From assembly GCA_036971475.1 (NCBI GenBank), contig JBAIZL010000006.1:4361001-4425000 (forward strand): a stretch of DNA of 64,000 nucleotides, read 5' to 3'. Shown here piece after piece: positions 1 through 12,886 of the stretch. The position numbers and the translations under genes are program-made. This DNA is from Prosapia bicincta (lineage: Eukaryota; Arthropoda; Insecta; Hemiptera; Cercopidae). The notes below the pieces were generated by a model. That model had not been told where the DNA came from and searched no databases. It saw nothing but the letters and a program-made list of their open reading frames with translations. The first letter of the stretch is position 1. Each line of letters opens with the position of its first letter.

Positions 1-645
1 TATAGTAAGATATTGAGGTTTTCCAAATTTAGATTGATCTCTTGAATTTTGTAGACCATTACGTTCGGTGAATCTTAACTAATCACTTTAACATTAGTTT
101 ATGACTATCCGAACTTTAAGTTTTGTAAATTTGTAAATCTTACTGCGACAGAATGTTTTCGATCGCTATGTGGTGATCTTCTTCAGTGTCATCTGCTTGG
201 ACATGTTGGGTTAAGCGGTGACGATTTTTAAGGCAAGTTTTCGATAGTATCAAGAGTATGTGTGATTTGTGTTGCGTTTGTTTTTTTAATATGTTTGTAC
301 TTTGTGTTTTTGTGTGTCTGTACAGACACACAAAAACACAAAGTACAAACATATTAACAGACACACAAAAACACAAAGTACAAACATATTAACAGACATA
401 CAAAAACACAAAGTACAAACATATTAAACAAACAAACACATTACAAATCACAAATACACTTCGATACTATCGAAAACCTGCCATTAAAACTGTCACCGCT
501 ACCCAACATCTCCAAGCAATAGACACTGATAAAGATCGCCACATAGCGATCAAAAACATTCTGTCTCAGTAAGTTTTCAAAAATTTACAAAATTTAAAGT
601 TCGGATACTTATAAACTAATGTTAAAGTAATTAATTTAGATTGAT
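1..645. mobile_element. Two Penelope-like element 3' fragments, head to head
   Basis: The left half, read on the minus strand, and the right half, read on the plus strand, carry the same sequence, so the region is an imperfect inverted repeat centred near 325. Each arm holds the end of a Penelope-like ORF (residues like YRHTKTQSTNIL and QTQHKSHIL on the minus arm), then the CTGAAGA/CTGATAA-type hammerhead-like motif and a 3' tail with AAAGTTCGGATA. The same tail follows the clearer GIY-YIG copy at 60049-60545, which identifies the family. Around the centre a roughly 35-bp unit (ACACAAAAACACAAAGTACA core) is repeated in tandem. Both arms are non-functional fragments. Confidence 0.75.
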
Positions 646-3600
646 GTTTTCAACTTTTTCCACAGGTGTAACTGTTTATATTAAGTTGTTAAAGTTTTAG
701 CTTTTATCTGATTCTGCTCTCCGTGTTCTATATTTTAATTTAATATATTTAACTGGTGTTAAAGAAACATTTCAGTACCAGTAGCTTTATTTTGTTTTCT
801 AAATTCAATTCAGTTCTTAAAATTATAATATATCATTAAAATGATCTTTGTTTTGAACTATGAATCAAACTTAAAATTCTACATTTTGAGTCATATTTTT
901 TCAAGTAAATACCATTTTGATGTGTAGTTCCACAGTACTGTAGCAGTCCACTCTTGCCTCTTACCCTGTTCTATCAGCATGCACAGCCTGTCTAGAGAAT
1001 ATATAAGCATTCAGCTACAGATGTTCAACCCCTTCTTCTCTGACTGATGAGAATAACAATGAACTACTGATGTGTTTAGAGTGCAAGTACCAATTTTTAG
1101 GAGCATCGATATCTATAGTTGTCAGCAATTAAAAGTTCAAAATAATTAATATATAGAATTGTACCCTTCTACTGAAGCAGTGCTTCATCCCACCAGGTTC
1201 CACTAGCAACAGCTTCCACAACAAATTAAACTTCAAAATGTAAATAATTTCTGAACTGAAATTAATTTTCACTGAGTTTTTGGATAGTCAAGATCTGTTA
1301 CTTGTTAATTTTGTCGGTGCTGAAAAAATTATCAAATTCTGACTAGTGTAAAGAAAAACATATATTCTACAACTTAAAAAAAAGGGAATATTTCATGCTC
1401 ATTTGAACCTTTATGTAAAATAAATATTAAAAAAAAATACTTTCCATTTCTTTTGGCATCAAAATGGTACTTACTTAAAAAAACACACCGATGCAAATGT
1501 TTTAACATTAAAACAATTTATTTCTGTCTTTATGTTATTATGTACAACATTTAGAAATTATCATAATGTTTTGAGATTATGGTACATGTGTTTGGAGATT
1601 ACAAGAGTATTAAGTACCTTACTGAGATTTTGTAGAAAATGTACACTTTAAAGAGTGTCTGTGTCACTTTAAATACAAAATTCTAAATGTAAATATTTTA
1701 ATATTTATAGTGTGAAATATGTGTACATACAGCTAATATAGTGTAATTTTAATTTTACTTTTAAATGAGTGAATAAGTTTATCACCGAAAGACTTAAACA
1801 ATATTCCGTCCAAGAATTTTATTTAGTTTTTAAGTTATTATTAATATATTGTTTTAAATAAAATCAAACATTTAAAAGAATAGTGAAATGTGTTCAAATT
1901 TTATTATTGGTAAATTATGTTAATTGAAAACTATTTTACTTGATCTTTGGAGAACAAAAAACTAACTTTAAACAATTTTAAATTATTGCATTTAAAGTTT
2001 GTTTACATATACAAAATTTTAAATATAAACATTTTTAATAAAATCTTTGTTATAAGAAATATATATTTATAATTTAAAATCATTATTGCACATTTTTAAG
2101 CACATAATAATAATTATTACTTTTAAAAATTTGTGTCTATTTCTAATATTGAATAATGTTCTATAGGCAACACTAAATTTTTGTAACTTATCTATATTGC
2201 ATTTTAAGTATTTTAGAATTTCATTTTTGTAAGAATGAATTTTTAATTAACTATGGTAAATATCATAGTCATTTATTCCTCTTTATAAGAAACGAAATGT
2301 GTTGAAACAAATTGTTTTATTACTTCAAAATTTAGATTGGTTGAGAAAATTACTTTAAGAGACTTTCTATTCTGTTCTTGAAATCTATGAATAGACTAGC
2401 ATACACTAGTTTAATATACTTTTAAAGATTTTAATTAAATAACTTTCCTAATTATGATCACTTTTTACTTTGAGAATAAAACACAAGTGCAAAATATATT
2501 AAACTGTTAGCTATTTTTTAGGCAATATTTAAGAGGTTCAAGAACATTGAATTGTTTTAATTTCATGAATATGAAAACCAAAGAACATGAAAATTCCTTA
2601 TAAAACAAAATGTTACAATAATATTGAAATCACATCAAATTTGTTCCAGACATATTTACTCAAAATAGGTAAAAAAATATTCTAATAGTATTTTTAATGA
2701 AAATATTCCAAGTCCAATATTACTAAGTTTACATTAATTGTTTAAACATACTGTTGTTTTATAAATTTATAAAATTTATTATATTTACCAATGTAAGTTG
2801 TTAATTTAACAACTAAACAATTGTTATTTTTAATAGGAATATGACTATGCTATTATTTTATTTAACTAAAATAAAGTTAAAAAAATATTATTTAGTAAGC
2901 AAAACGAAATAGAACTATCAAATACTTATATTATTTAAAATTTACACCAAAGAGTGTTATCGAATGATCTGAAAACAGTCTTGCAAAGACTGTAACTTTA
3001 TTTAAATATAAAAAAATATATATATTTCTGTTACTCAATTTGATAATTTGTAAATAATAAATAATTTATGTATAGAGGAATCATTGTTTTGTATAATAAT
3101 ATACTGGCATTAAATGTCATTTAAATTATGGGTTAATATATTGTATGATGTACATTTTGAAAAACAAATTCTTTATTCATTTCTATTATATTCTATAGTA
3201 AATGCTCACAAAATGTAACAATATTTATTGTATAATTTTTTAAAACTATTGCGTGTGTAGTGTATAAACTGCAAAAACCAAGTTGAAAACAAACTTTTAG
3301 CCTTTGTGCCTCTGGCAAACTCTTTAAAATTATTTTTAGTAATATTTTGAGGCTATTTAAAAATCACAACACTAATTTATATAAACTGATGTTTATTTAT
3401 TAAAAAATAATAAAATTAATAATTTGAATAAGAATTCAACAATTTAAGTTTCTATTAAAGCAAATTATTTTTTAAAAAAATAAGGAAGTTATATAGATAT
3501 TTTTAAACTGCAAAGTTTATTTTATTAAACACTAAAGCTTTTTCAGAATGTACATACAGTTGTTAAGTTTTGTTTTAGGATTTTAAGTATTACATTTTAA

Positions 3601-4320
3601 TAAATTGTATTAATAATCAAACATCTCTATTTTACTATAGCACAAGGCATGGTGTGATGAATGACAGCTATTTATGCATGATTTTGATGTGATAAAAGAA
3701 ATTATAGTCAATATACCAAGTATAAAGTTAACACTTGTGCTAGTTTTTTTTCTATTAGTGCAATATTCATTTCAATGGCATTGCCTTATGAAGTAAAATT
3801 ATGTTGTAAATAATTTCCACATATTAAAATGAAAAAAAAATAAATAAATTGTGTTGTTTTTATATGTAATACCATATACAAAATAAAAATTTTAAATATT
3901 TTTTCCTTGAGTAAATTAAGTTTTATCATTTTTCCTTGGTAATACCTGAACAAAACATCAACATTTTAAAAATTTAGTACCTAGTACCTCAAAGGTTTTC
4001 TACATTTTTTTATCTGAAGAGCAACCATACCTGTGTATCTTTAAAATTTAAGTCTCAAATGCCTGTTATAAGAAACCATTTTAAATATTCGTTTAAAGTC
4101 ATAACATTTCATTGTTAGATGTCTATCAATGAAACTACAAGTTTAAAGACATCATTGACTGCTAAAATGTTCTTATTTTCAAACATCTATTAATTTTTGA
4201 GAGGTCTCATTGCAGAGTTTACTTCTGGGCCGTCAAATTTTTCAATAACAAAACTTTTTTTTACTAGAGTTTGGTGTTTTCTTGTATACCTATTTCACAA
4301 GACCCTTTCTCGGAAATAAA
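646..4320. other. A+T-rich DNA without recognisable genes
   Basis: About 3.7 kb of very A+T-rich sequence, rich in short A and T runs and with stops in all frames. I see no domain, no transposon terminus and no RNA gene. A short (CA)n tract lies near 4326-4352. Confidence 0.6.
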
Positions 4321-4550
4321 AAGGGCACACACACATACACACACACACACACAAACAATTAAGGCTTGGTTTCTTTAGTCAAACTCAGTTTTTATGAAGG
4401 ACTGGATATTAACTTCGTGTGCAACTTCTCATGGTATGGTCATATAATGAGCTAATTTCTGTGTGCAATCTCGTTGTACGAGTGTACATTTTTAGATAGA
4501 TTTCAAAGTGTATTTATTGATGCGCCTGTAAATATGTAATAATTTTTTTT

Positions 4551-5010
4551 ACTAAACACTTGTAAATATTTACAAACTTGCTATAGTAGCACTTACTTAT
4601 ATTTCTTGAGGACGGCTGTTTCGGAAGATGTGTCCCATTGTCATCTCAGACCATAACCCTTAGTTGCGGAGTTACGGTCTGAGTTGACAATGGGACACAT
4701 CTCCCGAAATGGCCGTCATCAACAAATTTAAGTAAGTGCTACTATAGGCAATTTTGTAAATATTTACAAGTGAAGTTGCTTAAAGTAATCATCTTGAATT
4801 CACTGATTAAACAATTTTTAAAATACTTAACTAAGTGAATATGTAATTGCTTACTTAAGGTAGAGGGTTAGCTTCGTAAAAGGAACAAATGTTTTGAAAC
4901 GCGTCAGCAACTAAGCAATTATGTATTCACTTAGTTAAGTATTTTTAAAATTAGTTTATTTACAAGTGTTTAGTGAAAACTAGTAGCTCACGTGAAGATG
5001 GAATCAACAA
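4551..5010 (+). mobile_element. Fold-back element family B, split by a family A insertion
   Basis: Family B is an inverted repeat. Its arms contain ACACATCTCCCGAAA and CTACTATAGGCAA, and its right end reads CTAGTAGCTCACGTGAAG. Here the arms pair around 4670. The right end is interrupted: TATTTACAAGTG occurs at 4761-4772 and again at 4957-4968, on each side of a 184-bp family A unit (4773-4956). That is the pattern of a target-site duplication, so A inserted into B. Other family B copies lie at 27415, 30786, 36301, 38601, 44385 and 58641. Confidence 0.8.
4773..4956 (+). mobile_element. Fold-back element family A (Penelope-associated terminal repeat)
   Basis: This 184-bp unit is flanked by a 12-bp direct repeat. 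It has a leader (AAGTTGCTTAAAGTAATCAT) followed by inverted arms containing ACTTAACTAAGTGAATA. The right arm has GCTTCGTAAAAGGAAC, then TTTTGAAACGCGTCAGC. The same arm forms the 3' end of Penelope-like fragments at 14265-14610 and 21560-21690, which ties family A to that class of element. It is probably a solo terminal repeat or a small non-autonomous derivative. Confidence 0.7.
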
Positions 5011-5035
5011 GTATGATTTTTTTAAATTTAACTAA

Positions 5036-5320
5036 TTGACAGAAATAATTAATGAAAGTGAGCGTGAGTGTATCAGAATTACTAGTCTACTAGCTAGTGT
5101 AGATATGAGAATAGCAACAGCACCATCGCCCGTGCATTTGTTTAGAAAACTCTTCGACAGTGATAGTGATAGTGGTGATGAACCTGATGAAGAGAATCCT
5201 CAGGCTGACAAGGATGCAATTGTTACAAATGACTTACAAAATAATCTAGTTGATGATGAATTGGAAACAGGTAAATCACGACTTCAGTTATTTAGAAAAC
5301 TCTTTAAGAAATGTATATAA
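5036..5320 (+). CDS. Unidentified acidic ORF (possible exon or element remnant)
   Basis: An open frame of 95 codons including the stop begins just after a family B terminus. It has no ATG at its 5' end; the first in-frame ATG is at residue 24, so this would be an internal or terminal exon, or a remnant. The product is acidic in the middle (a DSDSDSGDEPDEE run near residues 41-53) and carries the segment LFRKLF twice, near residues 35-40 and 85-90. I recognise no domain. The position next to mobile DNA makes a transposon-borne ORF more likely than a host gene. Confidence 0.25.
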   Translation: MTEIINESERECIRITSLLASVDMRIATAPSPVHLFRKLFDSDSDSGDEPDEENPQADKDAIVTNDLQNNLVDDELETGKSRLQLFRKLFKKCI

Positions 5321-5829
5321 TTACAAGTTTTATGACTTATTTTGTATAACAATTCCCATGTTAAGGAGAGTCACATATGTTTAAAAAAAATTTGTAATAC
5401 ATTTTTTTAAATTTTGGTAATATATTTTTTAAATATATACTATAAAATAGTGCTTTTTAAATGAATTTAAAGATTTGAAAATATATAAGAATGTTTTATT
5501 TCAAACATATTTGAAATAAAATTATTATTTTTATTCAAACAAGCATTTCTTTAATCTGGAAATAATGTCCGTAGGCTACCTCTCAAAGGTTAATATCATA
5601 GCTTCATGAACTCTATAGCCAAAATTGTCGCATATACTGTTCTGAGAATGTTTTGGTAGTTGTTATTGACCAAAAAATATCTGAGTTTATTATTATAAGA
5701 TATTGACCACAATCTACAAGGTATCAGCTGTTTTAGCTATTACCTTCTTTTCTTGTCTTTAACAATGAAAATCTCATGTTTATCGATTTGAAAAAGTACA
5801 TTTATTAGTTCTTCTTCATGGTACAAAAG

Positions 5830-6700
5830 TCAACCTTGAATTGGAGTTGAGGAATGCCACAATGGAGCTGATTCAGTCAAAACATCTCAACTACAGCTTT
5901 ATTTACACTGATGGCTCACTTGACCTAAAGAATAACAAAGCAGGAGCTGACCACTTTAACCCATCTACAAGAGATACATTCTATGAGCCAGCAGACTCGA
6001 GTTCTAGCATGGATGCTGAATTATTAGCCATAAATGGTGCTTTGATGAGCTCCGTTTACCTTAAGGAGGAGAACATCTGCATTCTGATGAATACCAAATT
6101 GGCACTGGAGCTTTAATCAAGTTTACCCCAGGAGACTACTATTTTAGAACTAATGAATTGAATAACATCTTGAAAAAATTGATAAAGAAGAATATTGCTC
6201 TCCGTTGGATACCTGGTCACTCCGGTGTAGTCGTAAATGAGAAGGCAAACAAAATAGCTAAATTTTCATCCATCATGAAACCTTTTGGAGTTCCTAAACT
6301 CTAACTTACCAAATGCCAATAAAAACTACGTAGATTGGAACTTACAGGTAGATAATTATTTAACCTTCAGAGGGGACCCACAAGCCCATCATTTTATCAT
6401 GATGTCGCAAGATACACAGCTGCCTTCGCAGTACGTGTTCGAATGGACCACATTGTTACTCAGGCCTACCTCTAAAGCTTCAACCTCAGAGAAAGCGCAA
6501 TGTGCCAGAGATGTCACGCTTAAGTAGAGATATTCCATCATATACTGCTATTCTGCACAGCACCAAATTAACACAGAAAAAAGCAGAAATTAAAGATCTT
6601 TTATGGAAGATCTTGACAAACAGGGATTACTGGGCAGTGCTCTTTATTTCGGATATCGAGTCATTGGCGTCTACTGATGCGAGGTGCCCCAACAAGTAAG
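5830..6700 (+). pseudogene. Decayed LINE retrotransposon, RNase H region
   Basis: The translated sequence contains FIYTDGSL at about 5898-5921, a GADHF-like segment, then MDAELLAINGAL and, after an in-frame stop, LRWIPGHSGVVVNEKAN at about 6200-6250. This order (TDGS, AEL.AI..A, W.PGH.G..GNE.AD) is the RNase H domain found at the C terminus of pol in several non-LTR retrotransposon clades. Stops and frame changes break it after LALEL and repeatedly afterwards. Upstream reverse transcriptase is not visible, so this is a 5'-truncated, inactive copy. Confidence 0.75.
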
Positions 6701-8210
6701 TTCTTCATGTTTTTTTATCTGCATCAATTGAGTTATTTATTTGGTGTTACCATGTTTTTTCTTCAAAATGTTACTATCTTCTACTGGAAGATTGTTTTGA
6801 ACAGAGTCTTCTCATTCTTCCGGAACTTCAATTTAAAATTATTTGCACTATTACTTTCAGTTTGTCAACCTTATAACCAACTGACCTTGTTCACAATCAG
6901 ACATTTTATTTACAATTTAGAATTACAATGCTTAAAGAAATAACTAAATCAAGCAGCTATGAAATTCATGGTAAAGTAACCTATTAATTACATATTTTAA
7001 TAGTGTCCCAGTATACATTTTATTACAGGCATATGCAAACTATCACCAGTAAAACTGCTCTGTCAGCATTTATGACAAAAGGAAAAATGTTGAGTTGTTC
7101 AAGGTGGTTGCATCTCTCTGTGTCAACAAAAAACAAAATGCTTAAAGTATCAAATTACCATGTAGCTGGAGTGTTGGGAGTAGCAAATTTGAAAAATTAT
7201 TATACTATACTATTGCAAACATTAATTTGTCCATTTAAATTAATATGGACGCTTATATTAACACTTATTTTAAAATATGTGTGTTACTTTAAAACAAAAT
7301 TTTCATCTCCAAAACATCTAAAAAACTAAAACTACACATTATTTTAGAAACCAACGCAATCGGCAAGAATTTGTTAAGACTATGACTAACTTGCTGGTTA
7401 AGCGATAATCAACAAATTGTAGCATAACTCATTTGATCTTCAGATAGAAACACAGAAGAATATCTGAAACAGTCAACCCAAAAATAGAACAAAGTATCGA
7501 AAATGTTTATATATTTTTAAAGATTTACAAATCCCACTCTAATGTTAAAAACGTGAGCCAGAAAGGAAGAGTGTTGGTATTTTTTCAGTAACTGATATTC
7601 AATTTATTATTGTCCATTATCATTACTAAATGTGTTTCGTACAGCTGTCTATACAAAAAAGTACAATATCTTTGACCAACTCTCAATAAACACATGTTTT
7701 ATGCAACATGTATTGATGTAGGTTTCGTTGTGCTTGCACTAATTTATTGATCTGAACTATTTTTTTTCATTTTTGAGCACATTTTTTCTCTCCATATTAA
7801 CACACATTAGAATCACTGCTATTTTCACTACTCTACACAAAATTCTTCAAGTCGACCGTATTCTCTCTCTCACTCTACAAACAGTTCCCAAAGGTGCCTT
7901 TCCTTTCCCTTTTACTTTATGCAAAATCTATCTGTAATCATCTTTTGTTTGTTTATTTTTCACTTTGTTAATCCTTACCAACATTATTACATAATTAATG
8001 TGCATGAATTACATTAATAAATTTTTAAAACTCAATTGATTTCATTTTCGTACATGTGACTGGGTAGCTTTGAGTTTTCTGCAGATACCTTTTCTTAAAT
8101 GCAAGTATCTTCAAGAGAAAATAGTTTTATTTTTTTAACTTAGTGAGCTCACATAGCTTTCTAAGAAGCCTACACTACTCACAAGCAAAATAAAGTAAAA
8201 CAATAATGTT
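6701..8210. other. Intergenic A+T-rich DNA, nothing recognised
   Basis: Short open frames here have no recognisable domain and look like chance. The part up to about 6950 may be the tail of the decayed LINE. No RNA gene or transposon terminus was seen. Confidence 0.5.
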
Positions 8211-8850
8211 AAACTCTTGAATTTTGCAGTCCATTACGTTTGGTGAAACTTAATTAATCACTTTAACATTAGTTTATGACTATCCGAGCTTTAAATTTTG
8301 TAAATTTGTAAAACTTACTAAGACAGAACGTTTTCGATCGTTATATGGTGATCTTCATCAGTGTCTTCTGCTTGAAGTTGTTAGGTTAAGCAGTGTGGTT
8401 TTCTATAGTATCAAAGAGTATGTGTGATTTGTATTGGGTTTGTTCATTTAATATGTTTGTACTTTGTGTTTTTGCTTGTTTGTAAATTTCATATTGTTCT
8501 AGTGTGTTGAGATGTAGTCCTTTTGTTGTTGATGTTTAAGGTTTCTAGGTTATGTCTGTGTATTTGTGACCTGTTTCATGTCATTGTAAAATGCTGAGTT
8601 GGTGTTCGGTGTGTGTTTCTCGACTCTTTGTTTGAAGCTGTGACTTGTTTGCCCAATGTAGAATTTGTTGCACTTGTGCAGTTTAATTTGTATGTTGTAA
8701 TTTTTATGTTGTATACAAGCCTGTTGCTTGTAGTTTATCTTTGTTGTTGCTGTTGTGTTGTATTTTGTATTATAAATTGTTATTAGTTTTATGTGCTATT
8801 TTGTATCCTGTTTTTTTAAATTTGTGGGCTATTTTATTTGATGTTCCAAT
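8211..8850 (-). mobile_element. Penelope-like element fragment with GIY-YIG remnant
   Basis: Read on the minus strand, this is a decayed copy of the family seen at 60049-60545. Residues like KCNKFYIGQTSHSFKQRV (GIY-YIG endonuclease region) are followed by an ORF tail, then the hammerhead-like motif CTGATGA ... GATC ... GAAAACGTTC at 8321-8368, then the AAAGCTCGGATAG tail. Frameshifts and stops interrupt the ORF. The end near 8850 is not sharply defined. Confidence 0.75.
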
Positions 8851-9104
8851 AATAATAGTAATTTTAATAATAATAGTAGACAAATTATTGCACAATATAC
8901 AAAAAAAAACACTAAAATTATCACTACAGAGAGGAAGAACAAATACATCACAATACTATACATAAATAGAACATTAGTCATATTTATGGTATATTATTTG
9001 GCTACTTTGGTATGTTATTGGTATGTAATAGGCTACTTTTCCTGTAAACAAATGTTATATGCAAATGAGTCATATTAAACTTTCTGATTTTATGGTAGTA
9101 TATA

Positions 9105-9375
9105 ATGAAAAACAAGCTGCTTGTTGTAATCATCTTCAATTCACTGATTAAACTATAATTAAAACATAACTAAGTGAATACTTTAGAGCTTCCTTGCTGA
9201 TGCGTTTTGAAACAATCATTCCTTTTACGAAGCTAAGCTTCTACTGGCTGATACTTTGTGACGCCACCAGTAGAGGCTTAACTTCGTAAAAGAAACAATT
9301 GTTTCGAAATGCGTCAGCAAGTAAGCTCTTAAACATTCACTTAGTTATGTTTTAATTAATTATAGAAAAAGAAGC
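9105..9375. mobile_element. Fold-back element family A
   Basis: Inverted arms meet near 9255. The right arm contains CTTCGTAAAAGAAACAATTG, then TTTCGAAATGCGTCAGCAAG; the left arm is its complement with CTTGCTGATGCGTTTTGAAA. The leader TGCTTGTTGTAATCATCTTC is the same as in the other family A copies. Confidence 0.75.
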
Positions 9376-11700
9376 AATGAAAACTATTTCATTATTTGAA
9401 AGAACTTAGGATATATATAATATACTTTACATTATTTTGAAAATTTTAACTTGTAAATATGTATCTTGATTGTCTACACACTAAATAAACTTATCAAAAA
9501 GTTCTCCAACATTCTTATTTTGGTATACCATTGCATGTTATATTTCACTCTATAGTAATGATTTCTTTGGTAAGCAAAATATATTTCAGCAATAGTTTTG
9601 AGGCAATGTTTTTACATTTTTTCCTAGAGGTAACACCAAAGAAAACAACTGCATATGGTTAAATCAAGTTATCTTGGCGGCCAATCAATGCCACCTAGTA
9701 AATATATAAGATGACCACAATATATTTATGTAAGATTTTACATTGAACAATGTCATCATATTGTGTAATTAACTTTATCATTGTTTTACAATAATTAATT
9801 TGGTTGCACACAATTTTCAAGCATTTACAATGCTGAACAGAATTTATAGTTTTGCCTGAACATCTTTTTCAATCGAAATATACACCAGACACCTATAACT
9901 ATTAAGCTACAGCTATTAAGTAGCCATACATAAAGTTTTCAATACCTATTTTCAACTCAAAAACTGGAATTTTGTTTAACAATTTATGCCAGGTGAAAAT
10001 GGGCCATGTCACTACAGCCCAAAATAGTATATATTTTATATATATATATATATATTATGTTACTGCACAAATTTGTTTTTCCAAGTTTTTTGTACTTGAC
10101 CGTACTATTTATACTTCATATAAATGTAATGTACGGTCTCTATTGAAACTTTTTCTACTGGCAGATATACAAATAAAGCAGAATACTGAAAATGATTTTT
10201 CAACCAAAATAGATTTTTTGTCAAAGTTCAATGTATCATTTTCAAATTGGATATCCAAATTATAATTATTATTATTCCAATGGGAATGGGATCATGATGA
10301 CCAAGAGCAAAATGTGTAATAAGTAAATGCTATGTTTTTATCAAGAATCAGTCATTTAGATTAAAACTTTTTATCAAGAACACATGTTGTTGTCCTGACC
10401 AATCGATTATATGAACTGAAAATGCGTGCCACTGTTTCTATAATTATACACTCTTTACCACTCTTATTTAAACATGGCTTGCTTGATATGTTATAACATA
10501 ATTTCTATTTCCATTGTTTTGTTTTTGTTTGTTATATTTCTTTTCAATATCAGTTTGTTTGCACAGTCAAATTGTAACTTGGTTTTATTTTGAACTAAAT
10601 GTTTTTGATAGTTGGAATTACCAAATCAATTTTATACTGCATATTCCTCAAATTATTTATCTTTTGTCTTTTTGTCATATATCTTGTTAAACAAAGTAAT
10701 CAGAAAGCCTCGAATAATCAGAAAAATTCAGTTAGAACTTAGTCTAATATTTTGTTTATTTATTCAATGTCCAATGTCAAAAAATATCTCTTAAAATTTC
10801 TAATTTATAAGAATTATTTAAATAATTTAGGTCATAATATTTCAATTTAATATTTGAACAATGATCGATCCTAGTTAAATGGAATAATTTACTGTGGTTT
10901 ATTAATGATTAAATAAAAATATTTGTGTTTAGAGGTTTTTTTATATTATTTAATGATCAATTAGTTAAATTTAGAAAAAAACGAGAACTCTCTCTCCCTC
11001 TTTCCATTTATGTATAATTTAAAAAAATATTTTATATACAAAGAGGTATATAAAATTTCCTAAATTAATATGAATTATAAAATTTCATAAATTTGGTTTT
11101 TAGATTTAAAATATCTAGAATTATATTTTTTCAATTACAATTTTGTTCATTATAAGTTTATATTTTAATTTATATCCCCTTAATTTATATTAAAGTTTCA
11201 AGTTATTACTGTCCTGAATTTAGAAAGAGATTATATCCAAAATAATTAAAAAAGTGGAGCATCTTCTCAATTATTACCCAACTGAATAAATATTTCCCCC
11301 AAAAAGGGAAATATTAGTAAAACAGTAGCAATAGTTCCCATATTTTCCCTGCACAATGTTCACTTTGTCCAGTAGTAGTGTTGCTAGTATTCCCCTACTT
11401 CACCAAAATATATACTCCATCTAGTAGAACTTCACACATTTTCCACATGAAATGTTTACTCAATCTAGAAGTATAATTATCAATTATATAAACATTTAGA
11501 AATTTGTAGGAACTACTAACTAAATACTTAACTGAAACTTTGTTTTGAAGTGGCCCATATATTATAATTTAATAAAGATAGTGGACTTCCACTTAAGCCC
11601 CATAGCTCAACAATATTATTTTAATTTGTTTCATAGCATCTGATTTAGATACAGCCAACTTCAAATATCTGAATTCAATTTTTTTTTGAAAATAATGTTT
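9376..11700. other. A+T-rich DNA without recognisable genes
   Basis: About 2.3 kb with a short (TA)n tract near 10035-10055. No domain, splice-supported exon or transposon end was recognised. Confidence 0.5.
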
Positions 11701-11759
11701 TTAAAAATAGACTGGCAAAACTATACATACAATCTACCAATTGGCTTCAATTACTATCC

Positions 11760-11960
11760 TTGAGTGTGACCTTAAAATACAATAAGAAGGAGCATTTTGG
11801 GCCTCAAACAGGAGATGAAGTAAGACAGACACATCAAAAACTGCATGCTAAAGTTCATAAGAGAAACAGGAATCTATCTGGTAAGGTTTCTTACAAGAAC
11901 CATGATCAACTTAAAAAATTATTAAAGATGATGAAATATGAAAGTATTTCCAGTCCCTAA
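11760..11960 (+). CDS. Unidentified basic ORF
   Basis: A 66-codon open frame, not opened by ATG, encodes a Lys/His-rich segment (HQKLHAKVHKRNRN). A second open stretch in the same style lies at about 12024-12150 (IRLSNFEKTVKENHLGNWAV). The two together could be a broken copy of one protein, antisense to the 3' end of the RhoGAP gene, or chance. I recognise no family. Confidence 0.2.
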   Translation: MSVTLKYNKKEHFGPQTGDEVRQTHQKLHAKVHKRNRNLSGKVSYKNHDQLKKLLKMMKYESISSP

Positions 11961-12318
11961 CTAGAATTTTTCAATTGCGTTAGATTTTCATTACTCTTTA
12001 ATATATTCATAATTTATCTACTAAAAGCTTTGGTTAATGAGAGAATACGTCTTTCAAACTTTGAAAAGACAGTCAAAGAAAATCACTTAGGTAATTGGGC
12101 AGTAACTTCTAATACAAGACTGATTGCAAAAGAAATTGGTGGTAAATAGACTATACAATATTTATGAAATAAATTACACTTTATATACAAGATGAGTTAC
12201 AAACAATCAAAATAAATTTCTTTCAACATTAATAAATACATCATAATTAACAAATCTAGCTTGAGATTGATCTCAAACTTTTTAGTCTTAAGGCACTATT
12301 TTTTTTTTTTTCTTTAAA

Positions 12319-12886
12319 TCACTGACTGATTCCTTTTCTATCTTTTGGCTCACTTGATATAAGTTCTCTCCTTTTCCAAACACCACTTTTTCTTTGTTCA
12401 GAACTTCTAGGGCTTGATGATCCAGCCTGTGTATCTGGTTCGGTTGTAATTGGTATTATTCTGGCTTGGTGTCTTGTATCTGCATACCTTCTTTTTGATT
12501 TTTTATCTTCTTCAATCATTGCTGCTGACTTCTTTGTTTGCTTTGCATTATTTTGTAGTCTTATCATTCTTTCAATGTCTTCCGTCTTTGACCTGAGAAC
12601 TGCACCACCAATGCTAGAAATACTTGTTGTTACTGCCTTGTCAACCGACGTCTGTTCATCTTCTCGTACTATAGGTATTGTCCTTTCATAGGATACAGCA
12701 CTAGAACTGGCACTTTTTATTAATTTCTCACTAATACTAGGTATCAACCTCTGGTAGACTGGCACATCTTTACTCCTTCTTCGTTCTTGGTTTGGTGAAC
12801 CTGTTTGCTCTAGCTGAACATTTCCTGGCTTTATTTGCTGCACTTCCCCTGTTGATTTTATAGTTACTCTTTGGAGAATCACTGGC
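12319..12886 (-). CDS. ARHGAP6-like RhoGAP protein, terminal coding exon
   Basis: This is the last coding exon. It starts after the acceptor TTGTTTCAG at 12887-12895 and completes the split codon AG|G left by exon 15804-16116. It encodes 188 residues and ends with a TGA stop at 12319-12321. The product is basic and low in complexity: PVILQRVTIKS, an RRRSK stretch, a TEDIERMIRLQN segment that could form a short helix or coiled coil, then KKSKRR and a Ser/Pro-rich end. No catalytic domain is present. The exon is tied to the gene by phase and orientation rather than by homology, because ARHGAP6 tails are poorly conserved. Confidence 0.8.

Noticed and set aside
6677..7329. Hydrophobic short ORFs after the LINE remnant
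   Set aside because: They are composed of codons expected from A+T-rich DNA and have no motif or splice context.
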